49,539 nucleotides of DNA, from contig CAJWAR010000030.1 in the NCBI GenBank assembly GCA_913020445.1, positions 1 to 49,539 of the forward strand, in the 5' to 3' direction. The notes under the pieces were generated by a model. The model was not told where the DNA came from, did not search any database, and saw nothing but the letters and a program-made list of their open reading frames with translations. This stretch comes from an uncultured Rhodospirillaceae bacterium (lineage in GTDB: Bacteria; Pseudomonadota; Alphaproteobacteria; Rhodospirillales; UBA2165). The translations under genes and the position numbers were made by a program. Of the stretch, positions 1-9,126 are shown in pieces (position 1 is the stretch's first letter; every line of letters starts with the position of its first letter).

Positions 1-2
1 AT

Positions 3-119
3 GTCCGCTTTTGGCTAAAAGCGGACGTTTAGCCCACCTACCAAAAGAGTCCGCTATACACCCGAAAGCGGACATTGAATGCGCAACCCCAAAGAGTCCG
101 CTATTAGCCATAAGCGGAC
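3..119. repeat. Three related GTCCGCT...AGCGGAC hairpins
   Basis: Three inverted repeats share the arms GTCCGCT and AGCGGAC. The first, at 3-26, has perfect 10-base arms (GTCCGCTTTT and AAAAGCGGAC) around a GGCT loop. The second has its arms at 49-55 and 67-73, and the third at 96-102 and 113-119. The second and third also form a direct repeat with a period of about 47 bases, each starting with AAAGAGTCCGCTAT and ending in AGCGGACATT. There is no coding region here. They resemble dispersed intergenic palindromes rather than a factor-independent terminator, because no T run follows. Confidence 0.7.
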
Positions 120-239
120 ATTCGGGATGGCTAATCCTTCCGGTAATCTGGGCTTCATTGGCGTGAACAGCTCGTTCCAAAACTATTTGGTATACATTCG
201 GTAGTCGGTTTATCATACAAATGAGTTGCATTTAAGGTT

Positions 240-267
240 TTGACGTCATTTGAATCCCGAATAAAGT
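240..267 (+). promoter_or_regulatory. Possible sigma70 promoter of amt
   Basis: TTGACG at 240-245 is followed after 16 bases by TAAAGT at 262-267, a moderate match to -35 and -10 boxes. The amt start codon lies about 50 bases downstream. No clear sigma54 (NtrC-type) promoter was seen, although nitrogen control would be expected for amt. Confidence 0.25.
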
Positions 268-315
268 AACATCTAATCGAAAACTCTCCTCGCGTGGTTT
301 AGGGGGTACTCGGAA

Positions 316-1743
316 ATGGAAACGGTGGGGCAGACCCTCGACATTGCATGGATTCTCGTTTGCGCGGCCCTTGTCATGCTGATGCAGGCCGGCTTCTCCT
401 GCCTGGAGAGCGGCTTGGTTCGGAGCAAAAACAGCATCAACGTAGCAGCTAAGAACTTCGCTGATTTCTGTCTTTCCTCCGTCGTCTTCTGGATATTTGG
501 TTTCGGCTTAATGTTCGGCGCAACGGCGGGTGGGTTGTTCGGGTTATCGGGTTTCTTTTTCGGTGAAGCAGCGTCTCCCTTTTTAATGGCATTTTTTATT
601 TTCCAACTGGGGTTCTGCGGAACGGCAACAACGATCGTCTCGGGCGCGGTCTCGGAACGCATGCGGTTTGGTGGCTATCTTGTGGTCGCGACCATAATAT
701 CAGGCGTCATTTATCCTTTTATCGGTCATTGGGTATGGGGTAGCGCCGCGGGATCCAAGCCGGGTGGGTGGTTGGAGCAAATGGGCTTCATCGATTTCGC
801 TGGCTCGACGGTGGTCCATTCCGTGGGCGGTTGGATCTCCCTAGCGGCGATCATCATTATTGGCCCGCGCATCGGCCGTTTTGGTGAGAACGCAATGCCG
901 ATTCGCGGTCATGACCTGCCCTTCGTGACCCTGGGCGTATTCCTGTTGTGGTTTGGTTGGTTCGGTTTTAATGGCGGCAGCACTCTGGGCCTGACTCCCG
1001 ACGTGCCGAAGATCATCGTCAATACGACCGTGTCAGGCGCTTTCGGCGGCATCGTCGCGCTGGCCTTGACTTGGCGGCTGGAGGGCCGGCCCGACGTCAC
1101 CATGATCATGAACGGATCACTGGCGGGGCTCGTCGGGATCACGGCCTCGGCCCACATCATGAATCCGTTGGCGGCCGTCGCCATCGGCTCGATCGCAGCT
1201 GTGGTTATGTACTTCGTCACCCGGCTGCTCGAGCGGTTCGAGATCGATGATGTCGTCGGTGCCGTGCCGGTACATCTGGGTGCCGGAATATGGGGCACTT
1301 TGGCGGTTGCGATATTTGCCGATCCAAAGAGTTGGGGCAGCGGATTGGGACGCTGGGATCAATTTGTCGTCCAGGCCACCGGCGTCGGTGCGACCTTCGT
1401 TTGGGCGTTCGGCCTCGGATTTTCCCTTTTGTGGCTGGTCAACCGATGGGTTCCTCTGCGTATCGATCCCAGAGGCGAACTGATCGGCCTAAATGTTGCC
1501 GAGCACGGCGCCAGCACAGAAATTCTCGACCTGCTTACTGCGATGGACCGCCAGCGACAGACTAATGATTTTTCGCAACCCATCGCCGTCGAGCCGCACA
1601 CGGAAATCGGTCAGATAGCACAGCAATACAATAATGTTCTCGCCAACAAACGCCCCCGCATTAACAGCGTAATCGGGAGCAGGGCAAGTAAGAGTACCTC
1701 GATAGCAAACAGCCGGCCGATTATATTAAACTCAATCACGTAG
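316..1743 (+). CDS. amt: Ammonium transporter Amt, C-terminal extension disrupted
   Basis: Inner-membrane ammonium channel of the Amt/Rh family. Residues 1 to about 400 form the usual eleven-helix transporter. The two pore histidines are visible as H168 in STVVHSVGG and H320 in PVHLGAGIWGTL. A G-rich Shine-Dalgarno sequence (AGGGGG, about 300-306) precedes the ATG. After the channel, residues 405-440 (MDRQRQTNDFSQPIAVEPHTEI and on to QIAQQYNNVL) look like the linker that leads into a sensor or diguanylate cyclase module in Amt-signalling fusions. From about residue 441 the reading frame continues into sequence that is the reverse complement of a different gene, so the last 30 or so residues are probably not native. 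The channel itself is complete. The gene is visibly richer in GC than the sequence after about 1650. Confidence 0.85.
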   Translation: METVGQTLDIAWILVCAALVMLMQAGFSCLESGLVRSKNSINVAAKNFADFCLSSVVFWIFGFGLMFGATAGGLFGLSGFFFGEAASPFLMAFFIFQLGFCGTATTIVSGAVSERMRFGGYLVVATIISGVIYPFIGHWVWGSAAGSKPGGWLEQMGFIDFAGSTVVHSVGGWISLAAIIIIGPRIGRFGENAMPIRGHDLPFVTLGVFLLWFGWFGFNGGSTLGLTPDVPKIIVNTTVSGAFGGIVALALTWRLEGRPDVTMIMNGSLAGLVGITASAHIMNPLAAVAIGSIAAVVMYFVTRLLERFEIDDVVGAVPVHLGAGIWGTLAVAIFADPKSWGSGLGRWDQFVVQATGVGATFVWAFGLGFSLLWLVNRWVPLRIDPRGELIGLNVAEHGASTEILDLLTAMDRQRQTNDFSQPIAVEPHTEIGQIAQQYNNVLANKRPRINSVIGSRASKSTSIANSRPIILNSIT

Positions 1744-1886
1744 GTCATCGGAATGAGCAAGGCCGCTAAATCAAGAAATGTATTTTGCGTATAGCTTCGT
1801 TTGATGAGCGGAAATGCCGTGCCGCTCCACGGTATTTCATCAGTGGAGAGAGGGGCGTCATATAAATATTTGTTGTTACTGTACAC
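1640..1886 (-). pseudogene. N-terminal fragment of an O-antigen ligase/polymerase-like protein
   Basis: Read from a GTG at 1886, this strand encodes a soluble start followed by a strongly hydrophobic stretch containing LDLAALLIPMTYVIEFNIIG and RLFAIEVLLLALLPITLLMR. Membrane starts of this kind are typical of Wzy or O-antigen-ligase-like proteins of exopolysaccharide loci. The frame reaches a stop at 1611 after only 91 codons. The rest of such a protein (usually 400 residues or more) is absent, because from about 1640 the DNA belongs to amt. It lies just downstream of the GT4 glycosyltransferase on the same strand, as expected for the last gene of the locus. The family assignment rests on a short segment and is tentative. 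The truncation itself is clear. Confidence 0.5.
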
Positions 1887-1969
1887 GATCGAAAGCTACT
1901 TCAAGTTGAACCTACTTCCGATATGGGGATTTTGCTCGAAATTCCCATGTTTTTATGGGGAATCAGTGA

Positions 1970-3223
1970 TTATTTTCCAATCTTTTCATAGAGTTCTGCC
2001 AAATTATCGCCGTAGGAGGACTGTAAATAGGCTGAGGCGACCAGTTCTTTGTTTTTTTTGCCAATTTCCTTCACTTTTTCAGGATTCTGGATGGCTTCAC
2101 GAATGGCCGCGGATGTTGCTTCCACATCACCAGCCGGCACTACGGCGCCATGAATTTGATCTTCAGCAATGGAGCCACAATTGGGCGTCGTGATGACGTA
2201 GCAACCGCAAGCCAAAGCCTCAAACAAAACGCGTGCTGACCCTTCGGCGAAAGTCGGGAAAATAAAAAGCCCTACTTCAGTTAATTTCTCAGCCAATTCA
2301 TCGCGCGAAAGATTGCCGCCGTAATGGACTCTCTCATCGGCAAAAAATTCGCTGTATTTAGATTTAAAGCTCGGTTCCACTGGCCCATATAATTCCAGCT
2401 GCCACGGCAGATCATATAATTGCCGAAAGGCGGACACCAAAACATCGGCGCCTTTGCGGGCGCCAAAATACCCGGCAAAAACAAAAGTCGTAATTTCTGA
2501 AATTTTCTTTTCTACGCTTTCTTTTGCCGGCAGGCCGCGGACAAAGCTATCGTCAATTCCCAGATATACCGTATGAACAATATTCTGATCCCATCCCATA
2601 TGCAGGAAGCTTTTTTTGACAAAATCCGAGTTAACGACAACATGGTCCGCTTGCTCAATATCGCTTTTGATATATCGCCACAACAGATCGATTGATCCGC
2701 TATGACCGGGTTCGGGCCAGTGGCCCTGATTGTCAACAAAGTAGTCGAGCAAGTCCGGATGGATGATGGAATGATCACACAAGGCCACCATGCCAAGCTG
2801 CTTGGCAATTTTTACCGATTTGCCACCATAGCCAGCGCGGTAATGATAAATTTTTGCCGATGAATATTTGCCGGCAATTAGACGAGCTGCCCAATTGCTA
2901 TACCGAATAAACGCAAAACGAATAAGCCAATCATTAAAACTTTTAAGCGGAAGCGTTTCAAAGCGCCGCAAATATATACCAATTTGCGCCAATACTTCAG
3001 GCAGAAACACCGGGTTAGCTTTTCCAGCCAAGTCAGGTTCTTCACGTGACAACAGCCGGTTAATTTTAAGATTCTGCCCGAGACCGACGCCGTTCAAAAA
3101 TGATTTAAGCTTTTCGGTCGGGTAGGCACCGGTTAATAAGGCCGCAAGATTGCCGCGCCGGTGAGACTCCACCGCTGCATTTTTCATATGAAAATGGCTA
3201 AATCCGTTTGAGATAATTATCAC
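1970..3223 (-). CDS. Glycosyltransferase, GT4 type
   Basis: A 417-residue GT-B fold glycosyltransferase that would transfer a sugar from a nucleotide donor to the growing polysaccharide repeat unit on the cytoplasmic side of the membrane. The C-terminal donor-binding domain carries the GT4 signature EGSARVLFEALACG at residues 327-340, with the conserved glutamates, preceded by a Rossmann-like stretch ending in GLFIFPTF. The start is a GTG at 3223 with no strong ribosome site, so it may be misplaced by a few codons. It follows galE by 12 bases, which implies one transcript. The donor and acceptor sugars cannot be predicted. Confidence 0.85.
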   Translation of the reverse strand: MIIISNGFSHFHMKNAAVESHRRGNLAALLTGAYPTEKLKSFLNGVGLGQNLKINRLLSREEPDLAGKANPVFLPEVLAQIGIYLRRFETLPLKSFNDWLIRFAFIRYSNWAARLIAGKYSSAKIYHYRAGYGGKSVKIAKQLGMVALCDHSIIHPDLLDYFVDNQGHWPEPGHSGSIDLLWRYIKSDIEQADHVVVNSDFVKKSFLHMGWDQNIVHTVYLGIDDSFVRGLPAKESVEKKISEITTFVFAGYFGARKGADVLVSAFRQLYDLPWQLELYGPVEPSFKSKYSEFFADERVHYGGNLSRDELAEKLTEVGLFIFPTFAEGSARVLFEALACGCYVITTPNCGSIAEDQIHGAVVPAGDVEATSAAIREAIQNPEKVKEIGKKNKELVASAYLQSSYGDNLAELYEKIGK

Positions 3224-3235
3224 GATATTTAACCA

Positions 3236-4258
3236 TCAGTTATGGTGGAAAAATTTCATATGCCACCGCCAAGCGTCTTCAATTTGTATGCCAATGTCGG
3301 CCCGAACCGGCCGCCAGCCAAGGATCTCTTCGGCCAGAGTTGAACCGCTAACCAATTCGGCTGGATCGCCCGCCCGGCGATCAGCTTCTTCGATTTTGAT
3401 CGGACGTCCGATGACTTTTTCCGTCGTTTCAATGACCTCGCGAACCGAGAAACCTTGATTGTTACCAAGATTTAGAAACTGGTTTTCGCCGCCTTCTTGC
3501 AAATATTTTAATGCCAGCACATGAGCTTCTGCCAAATCCGTGACATGGATATAATCCCGAATGCAAGTGCCATCTGGCGTCTCGTAATCGGTGCCAAATA
3601 TCTGGATTTTGTCGCGCCGGCCGGCAGCCACGTCGAGCACCAGCGGAATGAGATGGGTCTCCGGATCATGCGCCTCACCGATCTCGGCCTCCGGATCACC
3701 ACCCGCAGCATTGAAATACCGTAATGAGGCAAAGCGCAAATTATAATCCGGCCCATATGCCCGGCTGTAATCTGCCATCATTTGTTCGGCAATAAATTTA
3801 CTCATGCCATAGGGATTTATCGGTATCTGGGGGTGGCTTTCATCAATTGGAATGGTTTCAGGTATTCCGTAAGTTGCGCAGGTGCTCGAAAAAACCAAAT
3901 GCGGAACCCCATGATCGCGCATTGTATCCAATAAAGTCATCGTCCCTATGACATTGTTATTGTAATAAATATCGGGTTTTTCAACGGATTCTCCAACATA
4001 GGACTTGGCGGCAAAATGCATGACTGCAGCCGGTTGGTGCCGCTTAAATATCTGGCTTAGTTTCTCGCCGTCGCGGACATCGCATTCTTCCAGTTCACCC
4101 CACTGCACAGCCCAATCAAACCCGGTCGAAAGATTGTCGACGACAACCGGTGTAAACCCCGAATTTGCCAACATCTTACAGGCATGACTGCCGATATAAC
4201 CTGCGCCGCCGGTGACCAGTACGGTATTTGCGTTTGATGACAATTCTCTTCCGATCAC
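3236..4258 (-). CDS. galE: UDP-glucose 4-epimerase
   Basis: Short-chain dehydrogenase that interconverts UDP-glucose and UDP-galactose with bound NAD, giving UDP-galactose for the polysaccharide. The NAD-binding loop GGAGYIGS lies at residues 17-24, the catalytic SST at 124-126, and the YxxxK pair at Y150 and K154. The C-terminal part has the typical VREVIETTEKVIGRPI and RAGDPAELV segments. The length of 340 residues is normal for GalE. The annotated start is a GTG at 4258, and a TTG at 4243 is an alternative that would remove five residues. Its position between the flippase and a glycosyltransferase supports a role in making the repeat unit. Another UDP-hexose 4-epimerase specificity (for example GlcNAc or glucuronate) is possible. 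Confidence 0.9.
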   Translation of the reverse strand: MIGRELSSNANTVLVTGGAGYIGSHACKMLANSGFTPVVVDNLSTGFDWAVQWGELEECDVRDGEKLSQIFKRHQPAAVMHFAAKSYVGESVEKPDIYYNNNVIGTMTLLDTMRDHGVPHLVFSSTCATYGIPETIPIDESHPQIPINPYGMSKFIAEQMMADYSRAYGPDYNLRFASLRYFNAAGGDPEAEIGEAHDPETHLIPLVLDVAAGRRDKIQIFGTDYETPDGTCIRDYIHVTDLAEAHVLALKYLQEGGENQFLNLGNNQGFSVREVIETTEKVIGRPIKIEEADRRAGDPAELVSGSTLAEEILGWRPVRADIGIQIEDAWRWHMKFFHHN

Positions 4259-4328
4259 CTAAATGTGCGTAATTCCAGAATGAAAGACTATTTTTAATAT
4301 CGTGTATGATACTAAATTTTCAATGATT

Positions 4329-5714
4329 TCAATAGGGTGATGACCTATTTTTCAAATATGATTTAACTTGATCAAATAAGAATAAGGGTGGTTTGATCAC
4401 TTCAACAAATAGCCGGCCCGGCCTTTCCTCGATAAAAGATAGAACACTTCCGATCGTATAGATGGCTAACACTATTTCGATGGCCAGTAAGGCTATCGCC
4501 GCTCCACTGATACCAACCGACACGATCAACGGATAAGCCAAACCGATGAATAAAATATTTGTCACGACATACATTATGGCCAGATTTTGGTGGCGATTGG
4601 TGGCGTAGAGGATGCTCAGGCTCCCCCACCACAGTGCATTAACCAATGCCACCAGCAATAAACCAATGAAAAGAGGATTATTCACTTGTATTTTACCGAC
4701 GGTCCATAGGTCGACGATCAAATCTCCAAATAGCGCAAGAAAAAGTACCATCAATGCCGCAATCCAAATCGATGACTGAAGTGTCCGGCAATGGATTTTT
4801 CGTAATAGTTCCGTATTTTCTTGGCCAAATGCCCGAGATATTTCCGGTCGAACGCTCAAATTTATGGCATTTACGAATTGTACGATAAGCCGGGAAAGAG
4901 TACGCAAAGACGAATATATGGCCACCGCAGATGGTCCGGCCACGGCGCCAACAATCAATATCGAGCCTTGCAGATTAAAAAAATTACCGAGCGGAAATCC
5001 CATAAAAGCTACCGACGGCCGCCACAGCGACTTAATTGTTTCTCGTTGGGCCCGCCGATAGCCAATAGAAAGCCAGGCAACTTTTTTACGTAAGACTTGC
5101 CGCATCGCCAGATAGCCAACCATGCGTCCTGACATGAACGCACCAGCGGCAAGCACCGGACCCCCGCCGAAAATAATAACACCCGCTAATAATCCGAATT
5201 CCAGAAGCCGAATTGAACCAAGGCACAAGGTGCCAAGTCCATAATGGCCTTCGCAGGTGAAGCCGGCGTGGAGGATTGAAGTTTGAAGTCCACTGATGAC
5301 CTGCAAACTTAGAAATATCAACACAAATTGAATTTCACCCGGTTCAATTTGGCTGAAGTTGAACCACCTGCCAATCGGCATCGAAAAAACCAAGATTAAA
5401 ATTATGGCCAGTAGAAGCGTGGACATAATGCTAATGAGCAGACCAACTGAATGGAAAATAGTTGTCGCTTCTTCGCGCTTGCCGCTACCTGCCATCATTG
5501 CCATTTCATTGGTCGCGGCGGTGGCGAAACCAACATCACTTAGCGCCAGATAGGCCGGTATCGCGAAAAGAATTAACCATTCGCCATAAAGATTGGCGCC
5601 CCAAAAATACAGGAATAGAGGCACGCCCGAAAGCTGGATAACCACAGCGATAATCTGAGACAGGGCATTTGCCGCCAGACCACCAGTTAAACGACGATGT
5701 AGGGATCCCGTCAT
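4329..5714 (-). CDS. Polysaccharide flippase, Wzx/MATE-like
   Basis: A 461-residue integral membrane protein with about twelve hydrophobic segments, starting with NALSQIIAVVIQLSGVPLFL and including the GEW motif seen early in many Wzx-type proteins. It would flip the undecaprenyl-linked repeat unit to the periplasmic face of the inner membrane. It starts 18 bases after the upstream methyltransferase and is in line with the other biosynthesis genes. The assignment comes from topology, the N-terminal pattern and context. The sequence does not reveal substrate specificity. Confidence 0.8.
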   Translation of the reverse strand: MTGSLHRRLTGGLAANALSQIIAVVIQLSGVPLFLYFWGANLYGEWLILFAIPAYLALSDVGFATAATNEMAMMAGSGKREEATTIFHSVGLLISIMSTLLLAIILILVFSMPIGRWFNFSQIEPGEIQFVLIFLSLQVISGLQTSILHAGFTCEGHYGLGTLCLGSIRLLEFGLLAGVIIFGGGPVLAAGAFMSGRMVGYLAMRQVLRKKVAWLSIGYRRAQRETIKSLWRPSVAFMGFPLGNFFNLQGSILIVGAVAGPSAVAIYSSLRTLSRLIVQFVNAINLSVRPEISRAFGQENTELLRKIHCRTLQSSIWIAALMVLFLALFGDLIVDLWTVGKIQVNNPLFIGLLLVALVNALWWGSLSILYATNRHQNLAIMYVVTNILFIGLAYPLIVSVGISGAAIALLAIEIVLAIYTIGSVLSFIEERPGRLFVEVIKPPLFLFDQVKSYLKNRSSPY

Positions 5715-5732
5715 TTTGCCATCAATACAACT

Positions 5733-6644
5733 TTATTGATTTTCAGGCAGCACATCGCCGGACGTTGACGGATCAGCATATTTGGCGACAACCAGCAATT
5801 CAATACCATCCAATGCCTCATCTGAATTCGCGTCTTGCAACGGTTTATCGTGTGGCCAGCTGTTATATTGGAGCGAAAAACCAAATTCAGTGAGTGCTTT
5901 ATTGAAGAAAGATTTATCCAAAGCCAACACATGCTTTTCGCTGATGTGGTGTCCCCATTTGGTTCCCATTCTGCGCGCATCCTCACCGCCAGCGTTGGGA
6001 ACGAAGATGAACAACGTGCCGTCTCTCTTCAACAGCCTTTGGAAGGTTTCAAATGCGTCATGGAGATTTGACACATGTTCTAAAACATGACGCGTGTAAA
6101 TAACATCGAAGCTGTTATCCGGTAATGCATCGATTTGGCTAAACTCATCGACTATTTCCACGCCCAATTTTTCGCGGCCAAATTTGGCCCGTGGTTTTGA
6201 GATTTCAAAACCTGTCACATCGTAGCCTAATTTAGCGAACTGAAATCCTGCATACCCCCAAGAGCATCCATAATCTAATATTTTTCCTTTGTTACTGTTT
6301 GCCATGACAATCGAGATATTTCGGGAAAAGTCGAGATCAGTACCGGAAAAATTCGTCTCAAGGAGATGCGCTATTTCATCCGTCCCTGGTATATCTGTCG
6401 TCATGCCTTCGGAATAGTCAGACTGGTAGTACTCGATGCTGACATCACTATCGTCTTTTGGATATCGAAACATCAGCGAACAGGCGTTGCAACGCCGTAA
6501 TTCCAACAGAATTTTTTTGCGGGCCAAAAATTCAGTTTTTTCGGACCGACAATACGGACAGTTGCGATCCTGCCCTTGGGCGAGACGCTTTAGCGTGCTT
6601 AGCAAAAATCCGGCACGAGCCGAAAATCTATTTCTTTTTGCCAT
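5733..6644 (-). CDS. SAM-dependent methyltransferase with zinc-ribbon N-terminus
   Basis: Class I methyltransferase of the Methyltransf_23 type, about 303 residues from the ATG at 6644. A TTG at 6656 would add four residues, but it has a poorer ribosome site. An N-terminal zinc ribbon is formed by CPYC and CNAC near residues 29 and 52. The SAM-binding motif I is KILDYGCSWGYAGF at about residues 121-134. The later FDVIYTRHVLEHV segment is typical of this family. It sits within the exopolysaccharide genes, so its likely role is to methylate a sugar or cap the glycan. The acceptor is unknown. Confidence 0.8.
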   Translation of the reverse strand: MAKRNRFSARAGFLLSTLKRLAQGQDRNCPYCRSEKTEFLARKKILLELRRCNACSLMFRYPKDDSDVSIEYYQSDYSEGMTTDIPGTDEIAHLLETNFSGTDLDFSRNISIVMANSNKGKILDYGCSWGYAGFQFAKLGYDVTGFEISKPRAKFGREKLGVEIVDEFSQIDALPDNSFDVIYTRHVLEHVSNLHDAFETFQRLLKRDGTLFIFVPNAGGEDARRMGTKWGHHISEKHVLALDKSFFNKALTEFGFSLQYNSWPHDKPLQDANSDEALDGIELLVVAKYADPSTSGDVLPENQ

Positions 6645-6691
6645 CCAGCAAACCAATCCTACCGTTTACAAATCCAACCAATTTTATATCG

Positions 6692-7396
6692 TTATTGTTC
6701 CGCGCGCATTCGTTGCTCTTCTGCTACCGTTAATTTTTGCAGCAAGAATTGGACTTCATCAATACCGCCGATTAGGTGGCTTAAATATTGATCCGTCAAA
6801 CGTATTGATTTGTTCAATATCTTCTCTGCTATACGGCGTACCAAAGACCTCGGCCCGGTAAAGTCGATCGATAATGCCACACCGATCGATACCGTCCTAA
6901 ACATGGGTAAATTTGGATTGTAGCCGTGACTCAGACTCATCGCACTGTTCATGCCGTAAACCGAGTAGTGTTCCCATCCTACCGCCTGCAAGCCACTAAA
7001 ATGCGGGACGCGGATAAATAACATCCCCCCGGGTTTCAGCGACCGGTTAACATTGCAGAGCACTTTATCACGGTCGGCCGGATAAAAATGCTCTACCACA
7101 TGCGACATATAAACCAGATCAAATTGGTTTTCGTCAAATGGCCAGGACTGGGATACATCAGCAACGAAATCGGCACCGTATTCGGGACCGAAATCAATGG
7201 TTGTTAAATGGTCCTGATCGCGGCCTCCAAAAGGTAACGGTCCGGCGCCAATATCAAGAATATCAATGCCTTGGTCAGGAAAAAGTTCGATCAGCTCAGA
7301 TCGATTCCAACATCGCCGGTAATTGCGCAAAGGAAGCGACAGGCTAGCACGCGTGTTTTGCCCGGCGACATTGACTTTAAACTCGGTCATATCCAT
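6692..7396 (-). CDS. SAM-dependent methyltransferase
   Basis: A 234-residue class I methyltransferase. Motif I is DILDIGAGPLPFGG near residues 45-58, followed by TTIDFGPEYGADFVADV and the post-motif FDLVYMSHVVEHF, which is common in polysaccharide-linked methyltransferases. It is unlike its neighbour at 5733-6644, so it is not a tandem duplicate. It lies downstream of the priming glycosyltransferase on the same strand, and glycan modification is the most likely role. The target is unknown. Confidence 0.8.
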   Translation of the reverse strand: MDMTEFKVNVAGQNTRASLSLPLRNYRRCWNRSELIELFPDQGIDILDIGAGPLPFGGRDQDHLTTIDFGPEYGADFVADVSQSWPFDENQFDLVYMSHVVEHFYPADRDKVLCNVNRSLKPGGMLFIRVPHFSGLQAVGWEHYSVYGMNSAMSLSHGYNPNLPMFRTVSIGVALSIDFTGPRSLVRRIAEKILNKSIRLTDQYLSHLIGGIDEVQFLLQKLTVAEEQRMRAEQ

Positions 7397-7449
7397 TTAT
7401 CGTATCGTTCTTAGGTTTAAGGTTTTGTCAGATACGCGTTATTAATTCA

Positions 7450-8979
7450 TTAATAAGCGTTCTTACCGCCAAAACATACGGCAAACGTCATCGAAATTAT
7501 TTTCATATCCAGGATAAATGACCAATTGTCGATGTAGTTCAGATCAAATTGGACACGTCGCTGCATTTTATCCAAGGTATCGGTTTCTCCCCGGAAGCCA
7601 TTGACCTGCGCCCAGCCTGTGATGCCGGGCTTCACTTTGTGCCGTCCCAAATATTGGTCAATTATTTTTGAATATTGCGTATTGTGGTCGACCGCATGAG
7701 GCCGTGGTCCAACCAAAGACATCTCCCCTTTGACAACATTAATCAGCTGCGGCAATTCATCGAGACTGGTGCGGCGCAAAAATTTACCCACGCGGGTAAT
7801 CCGAGGATCGTCTTTGGTCGCTTGTTTCACGGTGGTTTCGGCGCTGTTTTCCACCCGCATCGAGCGGAATTTATAAATTGAGAACTCATCATTGTGAAAG
7901 CCTAACCTTTTTTGCCGGAAAAAAGCGGGCCCCGTGCTTTCCAGGCGAATGGCGACGGCGATCAGGCCAAAAACCGGCAAGGCGAGGATTAGAAACAGTA
8001 CGCCCAGTATACGGTCTTCAATATATTTAATAAAACTGCTCCAGCCCGAAATTGGCCGCTCAATTACGCGGATCAAAGTCGTGTCATGCATTCGCATGGC
8101 GCCGAGATCGGGAAATTGAAAGCCAAACGCTCCCGGACTCAAGGCAACATCACAATGGTGGGATTTCAATTGCTCTAGCATTGCCGGCAAATCTTGGTGT
8201 TGCCAGGGCATCGCCAAGATGACCTGCTGAACAGTCGTGTGATAGAAATAGGTAGCAAGCTGATCCATATTTCCAAGTACCGGCACCCGGCCAATGGCAT
8301 CCATCTCGCCACTATCATCGATTAAAAAGGCACCAAGAATATTAACGTTATCATCCGTGCCAAGCTGCAATCTGGCTAATAGTTCCTCGCAATAGTCACG
8401 CGTGCCGACGACCACTAGATTGCTCGTCAATACGCCGGTTTCACTCCACTGTTTCATCTTTGCCAGCAAAATGATGCGAATAATACCAAGCGTGACAAAA
8501 CTGGAGGTCAGCCATAAAAATACCCAGACACGTGAAAAATTGGTCGATGTCTTGGTGAAAAAGGCGATTAGTACGACTGTAATAACGACCCAGAACCAGC
8601 CTTTGCCGATATTCCAAAGATAGGTGCCGAAACCGCCCTGCATATTTGAATAAGCACCAACGAACTGCATGTAATTTAAAGTCAAAACGCTGGTGAACGC
8701 CAGCGCCACGATATAAATCTGCGGTAAATCGAAACTGGAGTGCCGGGCATAGTAGGATGCCATTCCGGTGAGGACCACAGCGAGGAAATCTGAAGCACGA
8801 ACAAAACCCCACGATATTTTACGAATATCATGGGGCGAATAGGCGCGCCGCTCGGCGCTGCGGCGATCAATATCCTTATATCCGGCATTGTCACGTCGCC
8901 GGTTTTTGATCGAGCGCCGATCACCGATCGAACGGTTGCCTGGCAACGGGGCCTCTTTATGTTCTTGATATAACTTCAC
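7450..8979 (-). CDS. Undecaprenyl-phosphate sugar phosphotransferase (priming enzyme, WcaJ type)
   Basis: A 509-residue polyprenyl glycosylphosphotransferase that puts the first sugar-1-phosphate on undecaprenyl phosphate and so starts each repeat unit. It has four N-terminal membrane helices (about 60-180), a nucleotide-binding-like middle domain ([15 protein letters not shown] onward) and a C-terminal catalytic domain. The catalytic domain shows [40 protein letters not shown] and GPRP, all hallmarks of the family. The unusual part is the N-terminal 50 residues, which carry repeated acidic-Arg-Arg units (D20RR, D38RR, E43RR). A similar tail occurs in the Wzc-like kinase of this locus. The sugar is probably glucose or galactose, but this is inferred. 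Confidence 0.9.
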   Translation of the reverse strand: MKLYQEHKEAPLPGNRSIGDRRSIKNRRRDNAGYKDIDRRSAERRAYSPHDIRKISWGFVRASDFLAVVLTGMASYYARHSSFDLPQIYIVALAFTSVLTLNYMQFVGAYSNMQGGFGTYLWNIGKGWFWVVITVVLIAFFTKTSTNFSRVWVFLWLTSSFVTLGIIRIILLAKMKQWSETGVLTSNLVVVGTRDYCEELLARLQLGTDDNVNILGAFLIDDSGEMDAIGRVPVLGNMDQLATYFYHTTVQQVILAMPWQHQDLPAMLEQLKSHHCDVALSPGAFGFQFPDLGAMRMHDTTLIRVIERPISGWSSFIKYIEDRILGVLFLILALPVFGLIAVAIRLESTGPAFFRQKRLGFHNDEFSIYKFRSMRVENSAETTVKQATKDDPRITRVGKFLRRTSLDELPQLINVVKGEMSLVGPRPHAVDHNTQYSKIIDQYLGRHKVKPGITGWAQVNGFRGETDTLDKMQRRVQFDLNYIDNWSFILDMKIISMTFAVCFGGKNAY

Positions 8980-9126
8980 GTTTCAATAATTCGCTTATGG
9001 CTACGACAATGACCACTAATTGTTGTCGAAAAACCTAACATTTAGTTGTGTTTAGTGGTTTTCAGCATATGGGGATAAATCCGTCATATTCAATTCGAAA
9101 ATACGTTTTTTTTACAAAAAATTACG

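Noticed and set aside
3..119. A CRISPR-like array
   Set aside because: There are only three palindromic units with unequal spacing, no constant repeat of 24-40 bases, and no cas genes in the window.
1247..1565. Short open frames overlapping amt on the plus strand
   Set aside because: They are out-of-frame readings of a GC-rich membrane protein gene and have no ribosome sites or family features.
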